DNA of 6,218 bases from Bacteriovorax sp. (lineage in GTDB: Bacteria > Bdellovibrionota > Bacteriovoracia > Bacteriovoracales > Bacteriovoracaceae): assembly GCA_030654205.1 (NCBI GenBank), contig JAURXW010000533.1, positions 1 to 6,218 on the forward strand, given 5' to 3'. The first letter of the stretch is position 1. Each line of letters opens with the position of its first letter. The position numbers and the translations under genes were made by a program. Below, piece after piece: positions 1 through 6,218 of the stretch. A model generated the notes under the pieces. That model was not told the origin of the DNA, searched no databases, and worked only from the letters and a program-made list of their open reading frames with translations.

Positions 1-3000
1 CAAGTCAAAGTCGGTTGCTCCGGTTTAGTGCCGGTTACCTCCCAAGCACAAGAAACGGTATTGAAAGTCGCTGTTTCGTAGCAAGCCAAAGTCGGTTGCT
101 CCGGTTTAGTACCCGTTACCTCCCAAGCACAAGAAACGGTATTGAAGTTCGCTGTTTCATAACAAGCAGTTATAGGTTGTTCCGGTTTAGTACCGGTTAC
201 CTCCCAAGCACAAGAAACGGTATTGAAGTTGGCTGTTTCGTAGCAAGCCAAAGTCGGTTGCTCCGGTTTAGTGCCGGTTACCTCCCAAGCACAAGAAACG
301 GTATTGAAAGTCGCTGTTTCGTAGCAGGCTAATCCTATTGGTTTTGTAGGACCATTTATAGTAACAATTTGTTCACAAGTTGCTTTATTTCCACATGCAT
401 CTGTGACTGTCCAAGTAACAATAGTATCACCAATAGGAAATATTGCAGGCGCATTATTTGTCACTGTTGGTGTAGAACAATTATCATCAATCGTAGGGTT
501 TCCTAATGTAACATTTGATGCTCCACAAGTTCCTAAATCTGTATTTACAATAATATTTGTAGGACAAATAATTGTTGGTAAGATATTATCATTTACTATT
601 ATGTTTTGAATAAATTCTGAAGAGTTTCCACAAACATCAGTTGCTTTATATGTTCTTATAATACTGAATTTATTTGCGCAAGTTCCTGAAATAGTTTCAT
701 CACCTACATGACTGATAGTAACAGATTCCTGACAATTGTCAGTAGCTGTAATAGCTGATATATTTATTGTAGGTACATTAGCGGAACAAAGAACAGTCGT
801 ATCTAATGATCCTGCAGTATTAGAAATAATAGGGGGAGTTGTATCTTTTATTGTGATTGTTTGGCTCACTGATGTTATACCACAAGCAGAAGTTATTTGA
901 AAAGTTCTATTAACTATAATTGGACAAGTACCACTTTTTGTATCTATATAAGACAGTGAATACATCCCAACATTTGCATTATTGGAGAATGAACCTCCTG
1001 CTGTTGTTAATTGTGATAAAGTAATATTAACAGCAGTTTCACTATAAGCAAGGTTTGTAATAGCACTAGTGGAACAGCCTTCAATAGTTGTATTAGTTGG
1101 GCCTGTAATTAATGGTTTTGGATACACAAGTACTTTTAATTCTTTTTTTGGACCAATACAAGAATTAGTTTGTCCTTCGGCAACATAATAAGTAAATTCA
1201 CCTGCAGTAGTTGTAGAAGGTGTTATTGATGTTTGAGCAGAAGAGGTTGACGTAGTATAATAATATAATGTATAGGCAGGATTACTTGCTGTTGCTGTCA
1301 AAGGTTGAGCAACATCGTCTATACAATATTTAATATCATTTGTAGAAGGTTGTGAAGTAATGTCAGTTACTATTATTTTAAATTCAAAATAACAACCGTT
1401 ACTTACTCCAGGAGGAACTGCATAATAGGTTGAAGTTCCTACTACCGATGGAAAAGGGTTGTTTATTGTGTATTCAATTGTTGACCCTGTTACTATTGGA
1501 TACGAACTATAAAAAGTAGATCCTGGAGGAAATGCACCGGTGATATCAGTAATAGGAATTGTTGTTGCTTCTTTGCAAAATGTAAAAGAAGTAATTGGAG
1601 GGGTAGACTGACAGTTGGTATTAACAAAATCTACTGCATTAATGGTAATTAAATGTGGAGCAGGTATCACATTTCCTTCACAATTTCCTCCCGAAGTATA
1701 TCCTTGAATTAATGATTTATTACTTACACTTACTAATGAATTTACACCAACACCATTTAACAAGCCGTTGACAAGAACTACATTATTACAGTTTGCATTT
1801 TTTAGTAAAGTACAATCTTCAGTTACATTAAATTTGAATGAAAGCTCAGCTAATACAGTATTTGGGTCATTATTTGCAGGTAATGGTAATGTACCAAAAT
1901 CCCATACAATAGATCCATTTGCACCAACGGTAGGTTCAAAAGTTAAATTATTAGGGGTTGGATTTGGAGAGAAATTAATGGTCTTTTGAGCACTATTAGC
2001 TACATATGTTGTATTGTAAGGAACGGGAATTGTAATTTTTGTGTCTTTTATAGGTTCTGTTCCTCTATTTTTTATTTGAATTTTATACTCTAATTGTTGA
2101 CCAGGTAGAGCGGTATAAGGTCCGGTACCAGCTGGTGAACCATTAATTGAAATAGCTGAAACAACTCCTTCAATTTCAGGTACATAAGCATCAACAGCCA
2201 TGGCAATTGCGAAAATTACATAAGTATCAATTGTTGATCCGTATTGAAAATTAGTTGAATTTTGATTATTTCCTATTATACTTTTGTCTGAATTGGGTAA
2301 ATTAAACATACTAATGTCTAATCCAGAATTGTTTTTTAAAACTGGATTTCTAACATTTCCACCTGTTTGAATAGATGAATTAAAGAAGTTATTTGTTGTG
2401 TTTCCGGTATGATTCAGACTTAAATAATTCGAAGAATTTAATTTTTGTATTTTGAAATAATCACCAGTGTAATTTACATCACCTTCACCAGCCATTATTC
2501 CCAATTTAATGCCTACATCACCAGTTGTAACAGAATTAAAACCTGTAACCGGAATGTTATAATTTACAGTTGTACTTTCTTTTACCCAGGCATGACCATC
2601 AAAAATAGTGATATCTCTATTTTTCATAGCAGAATTTTCATAGACAACAATCAATCCCCAACCTCCGTAAGTTCCGATATCACCACCTAAATTTCCTTCT
2701 TTTAAGGCTATATCTGCAGCGAAATATTCCCCAATTCCATGATCTTTTACATAGGAAGTAACTTCTGCATAAGCGGTATACATAAAACCGTCTTTTGTCG
2801 TAGGGAAATAAATATCGGTAGCGGTAAATTCATCGTAAGTCGCTGATCCTGGACCTTTAAATGAAATTTTTCTTTTATTTAAAGTCTTGGTTAAAGAACC
2901 TTTTGTAACAGAAAAAGTATCAGGATTAGGATTGCTTTGCGATACTCGTCCAGTCCAATATAAACCCGCATATACAACTTTTGCACAACTTGAAGCGATA

Positions 3001-3323
3001 CCATTATCGGTCGGTAATACTAATGTTGATGAAGATGAATTTAAAGTATTTGGATCACCGTCAATGTCAACATACTTCATGGAATTGTTTCCATTGGTTT
3101 TTGAATCCGTGTAATCTTGAAGTGTTAAATTAGTATTACCCATCATGGTAAAATTTCCTTTAACATTATAGGTCTTTTTTGAAGGAGTAAATGAAGAAGT
3201 TCGCTCCTTAAACGGAATCATAACTTGCGCATTTATAGTAAAGTAGCTTCCTAAAATAAAAAATAATATAAATAAATAGTTGATTTTATTTGCTATTATA
3301 TAATGAGAGTAGTTTTTTTTCAT
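1..3323 (-). CDS. Giant secreted adhesin-like protein, N-terminal 1107 residues (3' end off the window)
   Basis: The frame is open from the ATG at 3321-3323 to the left edge. An in-frame TGA at 3357-3359 with no start after it fixes this ATG. Residues 1-33 form a signal peptide: MKKN, a hydrophobic core (YLFILFFILGSYF), then NAQ. Residues about 55-370 form a large beta-rich domain with YAGLYWTGRV near 118 and GGWGLIVVYEN near 219, a pattern I associate with the N-termini of large Bacteroidota surface proteins. Residues about 380-565 resemble DUF11 (LPGQQLEYKIQIKNRG near 400). Cys-containing Ig-like modules follow to about 910. A HYR module spans about 911-989 (ILPTIICP, DNCS, TWTVTDACGN). From residue 999 a tandem 27-residue repeat begins and continues off the edge. 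The likely role is a cell-surface or secreted adhesin exported by Sec and then the type IX system, but the C-terminal sorting domain is not visible, so that is inference. It follows the 3362-3910 gene after 37 bp and probably shares its transcript. Confidence 0.88.
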   Translation of the reverse strand, partial: MKKNYSHYIIANKINYLFILFFILGSYFTINAQVMIPFKERTSSFTPSKKTYNVKGNFTMMGNTNLTLQDYTDSKTNGNNSMKYVDIDGDPNTLNSSSSTLVLPTDNGIASSCAKVVYAGLYWTGRVSQSNPNPDTFSVTKGSLTKTLNKRKISFKGPGSATYDEFTATDIYFPTTKDGFMYTAYAEVTSYVKDHGIGEYFAADIALKEGNLGGDIGTYGGWGLIVVYENSAMKNRDITIFDGHAWVKESTTVNYNIPVTGFNSVTTGDVGIKLGIMAGEGDVNYTGDYFKIQKLNSSNYLSLNHTGNTTNNFFNSSIQTGGNVRNPVLKNNSGLDISMFNLPNSDKSIIGNNQNSTNFQYGSTIDTYVIFAIAMAVDAYVPEIEGVVSAISINGSPAGTGPYTALPGQQLEYKIQIKNRGTEPIKDTKITIPVPYNTTYVANSAQKTINFSPNPTPNNLTFEPTVGANGSIVWDFGTLPLPANNDPNTVLAELSFKFNVTEDCTLLKNANCNNVVLVNGLLNGVGVNSLVSVSNKSLIQGYTSGGNCEGNVIPAPHLITINAVDFVNTNCQSTPPITSFTFCKEATTIPITDITGAFPPGSTFYSSYPIVTGSTIEYTINNPFPSVVGTSTYYAVPPGVSNGCYFEFKIIVTDITSQPSTNDIKYCIDDVAQPLTATASNPAYTLYYYTTSTSSAQTSITPSTTTAGEFTYYVAEGQTNSCIGPKKELKVLVYPKPLITGPTNTTIEGCSTSAITNLAYSETAVNITLSQLTTAGGSFSNNANVGMYSLSYIDTKSGTCPIIVNRTFQITSACGITSVSQTITIKDTTPPIISNTAGSLDTTVLCSANVPTINISAITATDNCQESVTISHVGDETISGTCANKFSIIRTYKATDVCGNSSEFIQNIIVNDNILPTIICPTNIIVNTDLGTCGASNVTLGNPTIDDNCSTPTVTNNAPAIFPIGDTIVTWTVTDACGNKATCEQIVTINGPTKPIGLACYETATFNTVSCAWEVTGTKPEQPTLACYETANFNTVSCAWEVTGTKPEQPITACYETANFNTVSCAWEVTGTKPEQPTLACYETATFNTVSCAWEVTGTKPEQPTLT
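6..329 (-). repeat. Tandem array of 81-bp (27-residue) coding repeats, four full copies plus the start of a fifth
   Basis: Read on the minus strand, the copies are 329-249, 248-168, 167-87 and 86-6, with the next copy beginning at 5. Each unit encodes ACYETA, then T or N, FNTVSCAWEV, then TGTKPEQP, ending TL (IT in the second copy). The first and fourth copies differ at one base in 81 (327 versus 84). The second and third carry a few more changes, including ETAN for ETAT. The last partial copy begins with Thr instead of Ala. The first copy is about 52% G+C, well above the flanking DNA. The array lies in frame directly after the HYR module. Each unit has two Cys (positions 2 and 13), a Tyr and a Trp. 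Function is unknown; a stalk or adhesive spacer is a reasonable guess. Confidence 0.95.
366..593 (-). other. HYR (hyalin repeat) module within the adhesin
   Basis: The encoded residues, about 911-986, follow the HYR pattern: a start of NDNILPTIICP, a central NPTIDDNCS, a GDTIVTWTVTDACGN signature and a final CEQIVTI strand. HYR modules are immunoglobulin-fold extracellular units that often occur in series in bacterial surface proteins. The preceding stretch (about residues 827-910, with DTTPPIIS, ATDNCQ and YKATDVCGN) looks like a second, more divergent module of the same kind. Confidence 0.8.
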
Positions 3324-3361
3324 AACGATAACTTTTAATGGTGATTTATCAGATGATCAAT

Positions 3362-3910
3362 TTATCCTCCAATTGATATTTTGTAAATGATCGTGTATTG
3401 TGGATTAGGATTTCGTATCAATTGATTGATATTCATTTCGTTAGTCTGAATGTTTGATAAAATATAGATGTATTTTAATTTGTTGAAACCTGAAAACTGT
3501 GATAAATCGATAGTTTTGCTTAAATCTGAAATAGAATTAATCTCAATAGTGACTATTTCAATATCATTTTTTAAAGTTGCAGAAGAACCAATCGTACTTA
3601 TTGAATTGATTTCTGTAAAAAATGAAGTTGGTTTTTCTCCATATGTTTTTATTTCCCCTGAAAAAAAATAGACAGCTGATTGTAGATCATATAATAAATG
3701 TTCTAATTCAGTTGCACTAACATTCTGCCCAGATGCCTTTAAATTCTGTATGTAAGAATCAGATGGAATGGATTGAGAAGAAATAGTTGTACTATATAAC
3801 ATAAAAGCAATAAAAGGTAATATGCTTTTTAACGAAAAAGATAATCGGTTGTAAACTGCGATTATGTGTTCGGATTGCTTAAAAATTTGATTTGGGATAT
3901 TTGTTTTCAT
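3362..3910 (-). CDS. Exported protein of unknown function, 182 residues, LRR-like
   Basis: I do not recognise a named family. The N-terminus has a long polar lead (residues 1-26), a hydrophobic stretch (SILPFIAFMLYSTTI, about 29-43) and SSQ at 44-46, which fits a signal peptide cleaved near residue 46. The mature part is about 136 residues and has no Cys. EINSIS occurs twice, at 100-105 and 123-128, exactly 23 residues apart. Beta-strand-like stretches (IEIVTIEI, LKYIYILSNI) continue that rhythm, suggesting a small leucine-rich-repeat-like solenoid; this is inference. The protein ends KISIGG and shows no sorting domain. The ATG at 3908-3910 is used because it gives a full signal peptide; no Shine-Dalgarno is visible, as is usual in this phylum. 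The adhesin gene begins 37 bp downstream, so a role with that protein (export, folding or surface partner) is possible but untested. Confidence 0.75.
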   Translation of the reverse strand: MKTNIPNQIFKQSEHIIAVYNRLSFSLKSILPFIAFMLYSTTISSQSIPSDSYIQNLKASGQNVSATELEHLLYDLQSAVYFFSGEIKTYGEKPTSFFTEINSISTIGSSATLKNDIEIVTIEINSISDLSKTIDLSQFSGFNKLKYIYILSNIQTNEMNINQLIRNPNPQYTIIYKISIGG

Positions 3911-4014
3911 ACAATCAGGATTTTAATTTTTTATAAAATATTTTGATATAAAGAGTTGTTTCATAATTTAATTTTAAATCATATTTTTCAATTTTGAAAA
4001 AAGTGGAAGGATAT

Positions 4015-4022
4015 CAAAGTTA
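4015..4022 (-). promoter_or_regulatory. Possible -7 element for the leftward operon
   Basis: On the minus strand this reads TAACTTTG, an exact match to the Bacteroidota -7 consensus TAnnTTTG. It would place transcription start about 100 bases ahead of the 3910 ATG. No TTTG-type -33 element is seen at the usual spacing, and such an 8-mer with two free bases can arise by chance in DNA this rich in A and T. Confidence 0.3.
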
Positions 4023-4088
4023 AATGCAAAGAGTTGATTTGGTGTTTTTTATCTGTAAAAAACCTAAATAATCGATGAAAGGATGTTT

Positions 4089-4129
4089 TTAGTTAAAAAA
4101 AAATAAAAAATCAATATGTTTTTAACTAA
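4089..4129. repeat. 11-bp perfect inverted repeat with 19-base spacer
   Basis: TTAGTTAAAAA at 4089-4099 is matched by its reverse complement TTTTTAACTAA at 4119-4129. The arms are almost entirely A and T, so chance is a serious alternative. The position near the middle of the divergent region would suit a regulator binding site or a curved-DNA element. It is not a typical terminator, because the stem has little G+C. Confidence 0.45.
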
Positions 4130-4162
4130 TATTTGTTAATAGGTGTGTTATTTTATGTTAAT

Positions 4163-4170
4163 TAGATTTG
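4163..4170 (+). promoter_or_regulatory. Possible -7 element for sixA-ppk1
   Basis: TAGATTTG matches the Bacteroidota -7 consensus TAnnTTTG. The nearest upstream TTTG (4132-4135) is 27 bp away, longer than the usual spacing, so the -33 half is poor. Use of this site would give a leader of about 150 bases before the sixA ATG. An alternative nearer the gene, AATATTTG at 4283-4290 with TTTG at 4265-4268, is a weaker match with short spacing. Confidence 0.25.
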
Positions 4171-4231
4171 ATGTTTTTCTAATTTGTTTAAACAACTTTT
4201 TTGGGTTAACAATTTGAAAATGTTTTTAGAT

Positions 4232-4262
4232 AAAAGTTTAAAAAATAAGATGATAAACTTTT
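4232..4262. repeat. 9-bp perfect inverted repeat upstream of sixA
   Basis: AAAAGTTTA at 4232-4240 and TAAACTTTT at 4254-4262 are reverse complements separated by 13 bases. It lies 66 bp ahead of the sixA start and could be an operator or a weak leader hairpin. The AT-only character of most positions makes chance occurrence likely. Confidence 0.35.
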
Positions 4263-4328
4263 CTTTTGTAAATTGTAGCTTAAATATTTGGATGTTTTAT
4301 ATAACCAACTAAGAAAAGATACTCTACT

Positions 4329-4814
4329 ATGAAAAATTTAATATTAATTAGACATGCAAAATCAAGTTGGGAAGCTCCATTAAAAGATTTTGACAGACCT
4401 TTAATTAAGAATGGTATTCTTGATGCTCATTTGGTTTCTTCGAATATATCTGATTTTATTCCGAAAACGTATCTAATTTGGAGTAGTCCTGCCAGAAGAG
4501 CTTCTGATACAGCACTTATTTTTGCTCAAAATATAGTATATCCAATTGAAAGTATCGTTTATAAAAAGGAACTGTATACATTTGATGAAAACCAATTGGA
4601 AAAAGAGATTAAATTATGTGATAATAGTTTTGAAAGTGTTATTCTTTTTGGACATAACGAGGCTATTACAAATTTTGTTAATAAATTTGGAGATGTTTTT
4701 ATAGAAAATGTTCCCACCTCCGGATTTGTATCTTTACAATTTGATACCGACAGTTGGGTGAATATCAATAAAGGCAAAACCAAAAAAATAGTATTCCCAA
4801 AAGATTTAAAATAA
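4329..4814 (+). CDS. sixA: SixA-type histidine phosphatase (phosphohistidine phosphatase)
   Basis: This is a 161-residue single-domain member of the histidine phosphatase (phosphoglycerate mutase-like) superfamily, about the usual length for SixA. The N-terminal signature LILIRHAKSSW carries the catalytic Arg8-His9, followed by the FDRPL segment typical of the SixA group. SSPARRASDTA (52-62) supplies the phosphate-pocket Arg, and LFGHNE (106-111) gives the second catalytic His109. No signal peptide is seen, so it is cytoplasmic. E. coli SixA removes phosphate from protein phosphohistidine (reported for the ArcB HPt domain and for the nitrogen PTS protein NPr); the substrate here is not shown by the sequence. 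The ATG at 4329 gives exactly the family's N-terminus (MKNLILIRHAKS). Only 5 bp separate its stop from ppk1, so the two are almost certainly one operon. Confidence 0.92.
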   Translation: MKNLILIRHAKSSWEAPLKDFDRPLIKNGILDAHLVSSNISDFIPKTYLIWSSPARRASDTALIFAQNIVYPIESIVYKKELYTFDENQLEKEIKLCDNSFESVILFGHNEAITNFVNKFGDVFIENVPTSGFVSLQFDTDSWVNINKGKTKKIVFPKDLK

Positions 4815-4819
4815 AAATT

Positions 4820-6218
4820 GTGTTAGAACAAAAATATATTGACAGAGAAAAAAGCTGGTTGGCTTTTAATGCAAGAGTACTTCAAGAAGCGTCAGATGAA
4901 TCAGTACCACTTTTAGACAGACTTCGATTTTTAGGGATTTTTTCTAATAATTTAGATGAATTTTTTAGAGTTCGTTTCGCTGCAATCAGACGATTAAGTT
5001 TAACAGGAATATCAGGTGAGAAGTATCTTGGAGGTGTTTCTGCACAACAATTACTTAAAGATATTACCGAAATAGTAATCAGTCAGCAAGCAGAAAGTTT
5101 AGAAATTCTTAGTGATATAGAAGCTAAATTAGAGACTGAAAACATATTTACAATAGATGAAAATAATGTTTCGGCAGAGCAAAGAAATTTTATAAAAGAT
5201 TTTTTTGTTCAAAAAGTTAGCCCGGAATTAGTTACAATTATCCTTAATGATTTGGCACAATTTCCATTATTGAAAGATACTTCAGGATATTTGGCTGTAA
5301 AATTAGTGATGAATAGCAAGGATAAAGGAGTTTCTTTAAATGAAACTAAACCAAAATTAGAAGTCCGCTATGCAGTAATCGAAATTCCAAAAACAATCAA
5401 CCGATTCGTAGTTTTACCTTCCGAAAATGAAAAGCAATATGTAATCATGTTAGATGATGTAATCCGACTTAATTTAAGCAGGATTTTTGACATTTTTGAT
5501 TACGAAAGTGTTTCGGCACACATGATAAAAATTACAAGAGATGCACAATTAGACATCGACAGTGATTTGAGTAAAAGTATGCTTGAAAAAATTGCTACAA
5601 GTGTAAAAGATCGAAGAATTGGGGAACCGGTTCGTTTTATTTACGATCAATCTATAGAAAAAGATACTTTAAAATATTTCCTTTCTAATATGGGAATTGA
5701 TGCTACCGATAGTATAATTCCAGGTGGAAGATATCATAACAGGAGAGATTATATGGATTTTCCAAACCTTGGAAGATTTGATTTGTTGTATAAAAGTAAT
5801 CCGCCTTTGCAAATTCCAGGATTGAGTTTGGATGAAAATATCATGAAAAAAATTGCGCTGAAAGATTACATGATTCATGCGCCATACCAATCGTATTCGT
5901 ATGTTATCAAGTTTTTGCGCGAAGCAGCTTTGGATCCAAAAGTTACTTCTATAAAAATTACATTGTATCGATTGGCCAAAAATTCACAGATTATTAGTTC
6001 ACTTATAAATGCGGCTAAAAATGGTAAAAAAGTAACCGTTCAAATAGAGTTGCAAGCTCGTTTCGATGAAGCCAGCAATATATCGTATGCGGAACAAATG
6101 CAAACCGAAGGAATTGAACTCATTTTTGGAATTAAAGGATTAAAAGTACACAGCAAAATTTGTGTAATCGAAAGAATTGAAAATAAGAAAGTGAAGCGTT
6201 ACGGAATTATTTCAAGCG
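4820..6218 (+). CDS. ppk1: Polyphosphate kinase 1, N-terminal 466 residues (3' end off the window)
   Basis: PPK1 makes inorganic polyphosphate from the gamma-phosphate of ATP, reversibly, through an autophosphorylated histidine. The visible part aligns with E. coli PPK1 from the N-terminus: YIDREKSWLAFNARVLQEA, then FLGIFSNNLDEFFRVRFA with Asn44 matching the ATP-contacting Asn45. The middle domain has EPVRFIYD and IIPGGRYHNRRDYMDFPN. The first phospholipase-D-like domain has ITLYRLAKNS (Arg384, equal to Arg375), ELQARFDEASNI (Arg414, equal to Arg405) and GLKVHSKICVI (His444, equal to the phosphorylated His435). The constant offset of 9 supports an intact frame. About 220 residues, including the second catalytic His, should lie beyond the edge. 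The start is taken as GTG at 4820 (Met-LEQKYIDREKSW): no ATG exists in frame nearby, and this start gives the family's N-terminal length. Confidence 0.95.
   Translation, partial: MLEQKYIDREKSWLAFNARVLQEASDESVPLLDRLRFLGIFSNNLDEFFRVRFAAIRRLSLTGISGEKYLGGVSAQQLLKDITEIVISQQAESLEILSDIEAKLETENIFTIDENNVSAEQRNFIKDFFVQKVSPELVTIILNDLAQFPLLKDTSGYLAVKLVMNSKDKGVSLNETKPKLEVRYAVIEIPKTINRFVVLPSENEKQYVIMLDDVIRLNLSRIFDIFDYESVSAHMIKITRDAQLDIDSDLSKSMLEKIATSVKDRRIGEPVRFIYDQSIEKDTLKYFLSNMGIDATDSIIPGGRYHNRRDYMDFPNLGRFDLLYKSNPPLQIPGLSLDENIMKKIALKDYMIHAPYQSYSYVIKFLREAALDPKVTSIKITLYRLAKNSQIISSLINAAKNGKKVTVQIELQARFDEASNISYAEQMQTEGIELIFGIKGLKVHSKICVIERIENKKVKRYGIISS

Larger units (their letters stand above)
3911..4328. 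other. AT-rich divergent intergenic region, no gene seen
   Basis: This 418-bp stretch separates the leftward adhesin unit from the rightward sixA-ppk1 unit and must hold the promoters of both. I found no convincing coding region, tRNA or structured RNA. It contains long A and T runs (for example 4095-4110), two perfect inverted repeats (4089-4129 and 4232-4262) and possible -7 elements for each direction. Since transcription diverges, no terminator is expected here. Confidence 0.8.

Noticed and set aside
1..329. CRISPR array
   Set aside because: The units are contiguous 81-bp coding repeats with no unique spacers, and they are in frame with the adhesin gene.
15..332. Open reading frame on the plus strand through the repeat array, giving a repetitive protein
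   Set aside because: It is the antisense shadow of the 81-bp repeats. A repeat length divisible by three keeps any frame that is open in one unit open in all. The minus-strand reading continues in frame from a signal peptide through recognisable domains.
1..3323. Frameshift or pseudogene in the adhesin
   Set aside because: I followed most of the minus-strand frame codon by codon from base 3 and from the ATG, and found no stop. Domain motifs stay in the same phase throughout.
3468..3671. Plus-strand reading frame inside the 182-residue gene
   Set aside because: It lacks any recognisable protein feature and lies opposite a gene with a signal peptide and operon context.
4089..4129. Rho-independent terminator
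   Set aside because: The stem is almost all A-T, the loop is 19 bases, and no gene ends nearby because the flanking genes diverge.
4559..4783. Minus-strand reading frame inside sixA
   Set aside because: It is antisense to the conserved second half of SixA, including the GHNE motif.
5669..5890. Minus-strand reading frame inside ppk1
   Set aside because: It is antisense to the conserved PPK1 stretch with GGRYHNRRDY and has no independent support.

Overview
The window looks like chromosomal DNA from a member of the Bacteroidota, most likely a Flavobacterium-type organism. The sequence is AT-rich. Start codons lack clear Shine-Dalgarno sequences. Signal peptides end in short A-Q or S-Q motifs. 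A very large secreted protein of the gliding-motility/adhesin kind is present, and a sixA-ppk1 pair lies next to it. The genus is inferred from these features and has not been tested by search.

Left half, minus strand (1-3910): two genes read leftwards and are probably co-transcribed, with 37 bp between them. The first (3362-3910) encodes a 182-residue exported protein of unknown function with hints of a leucine-rich-repeat-like solenoid. The second (start at 3323, running off the left edge) encodes at least 1107 residues of a giant secreted protein. It has a signal peptide, a large N-terminal beta-rich domain, a DUF11-like region, several Ig-like modules, a hyalin-repeat (HYR) module, and then a tandem array of nearly identical 27-residue (81-bp) repeats that is still in progress at base 1. 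The C-terminus, where a type IX secretion sorting domain would be expected, is outside the window.

Centre (3911-4328): a 418-bp, very AT-rich gap between the divergent transcription units. I see no gene in it. It holds two perfect but AT-rich inverted repeats and one possible Bacteroidota-type -7 element for each direction.

Right half, plus strand (4329-6218): sixA, a histidine phosphatase of 161 residues, is followed after 5 bp by ppk1, polyphosphate kinase 1. ppk1 appears to start at a GTG and is cut off by the right edge after 466 codons. The catalytic histidine and the ligand-binding residues known from E. coli PPK1 are present in the visible part. The two genes form a tight operon. Because PPK1 works through phosphohistidine and SixA removes phosphate from histidine, a functional link is plausible but unproven.

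Nothing here is clearly a new system. The least ordinary elements are the homogenised, GC-richer repeat array in the adhesin and the small exported protein encoded just ahead of it.
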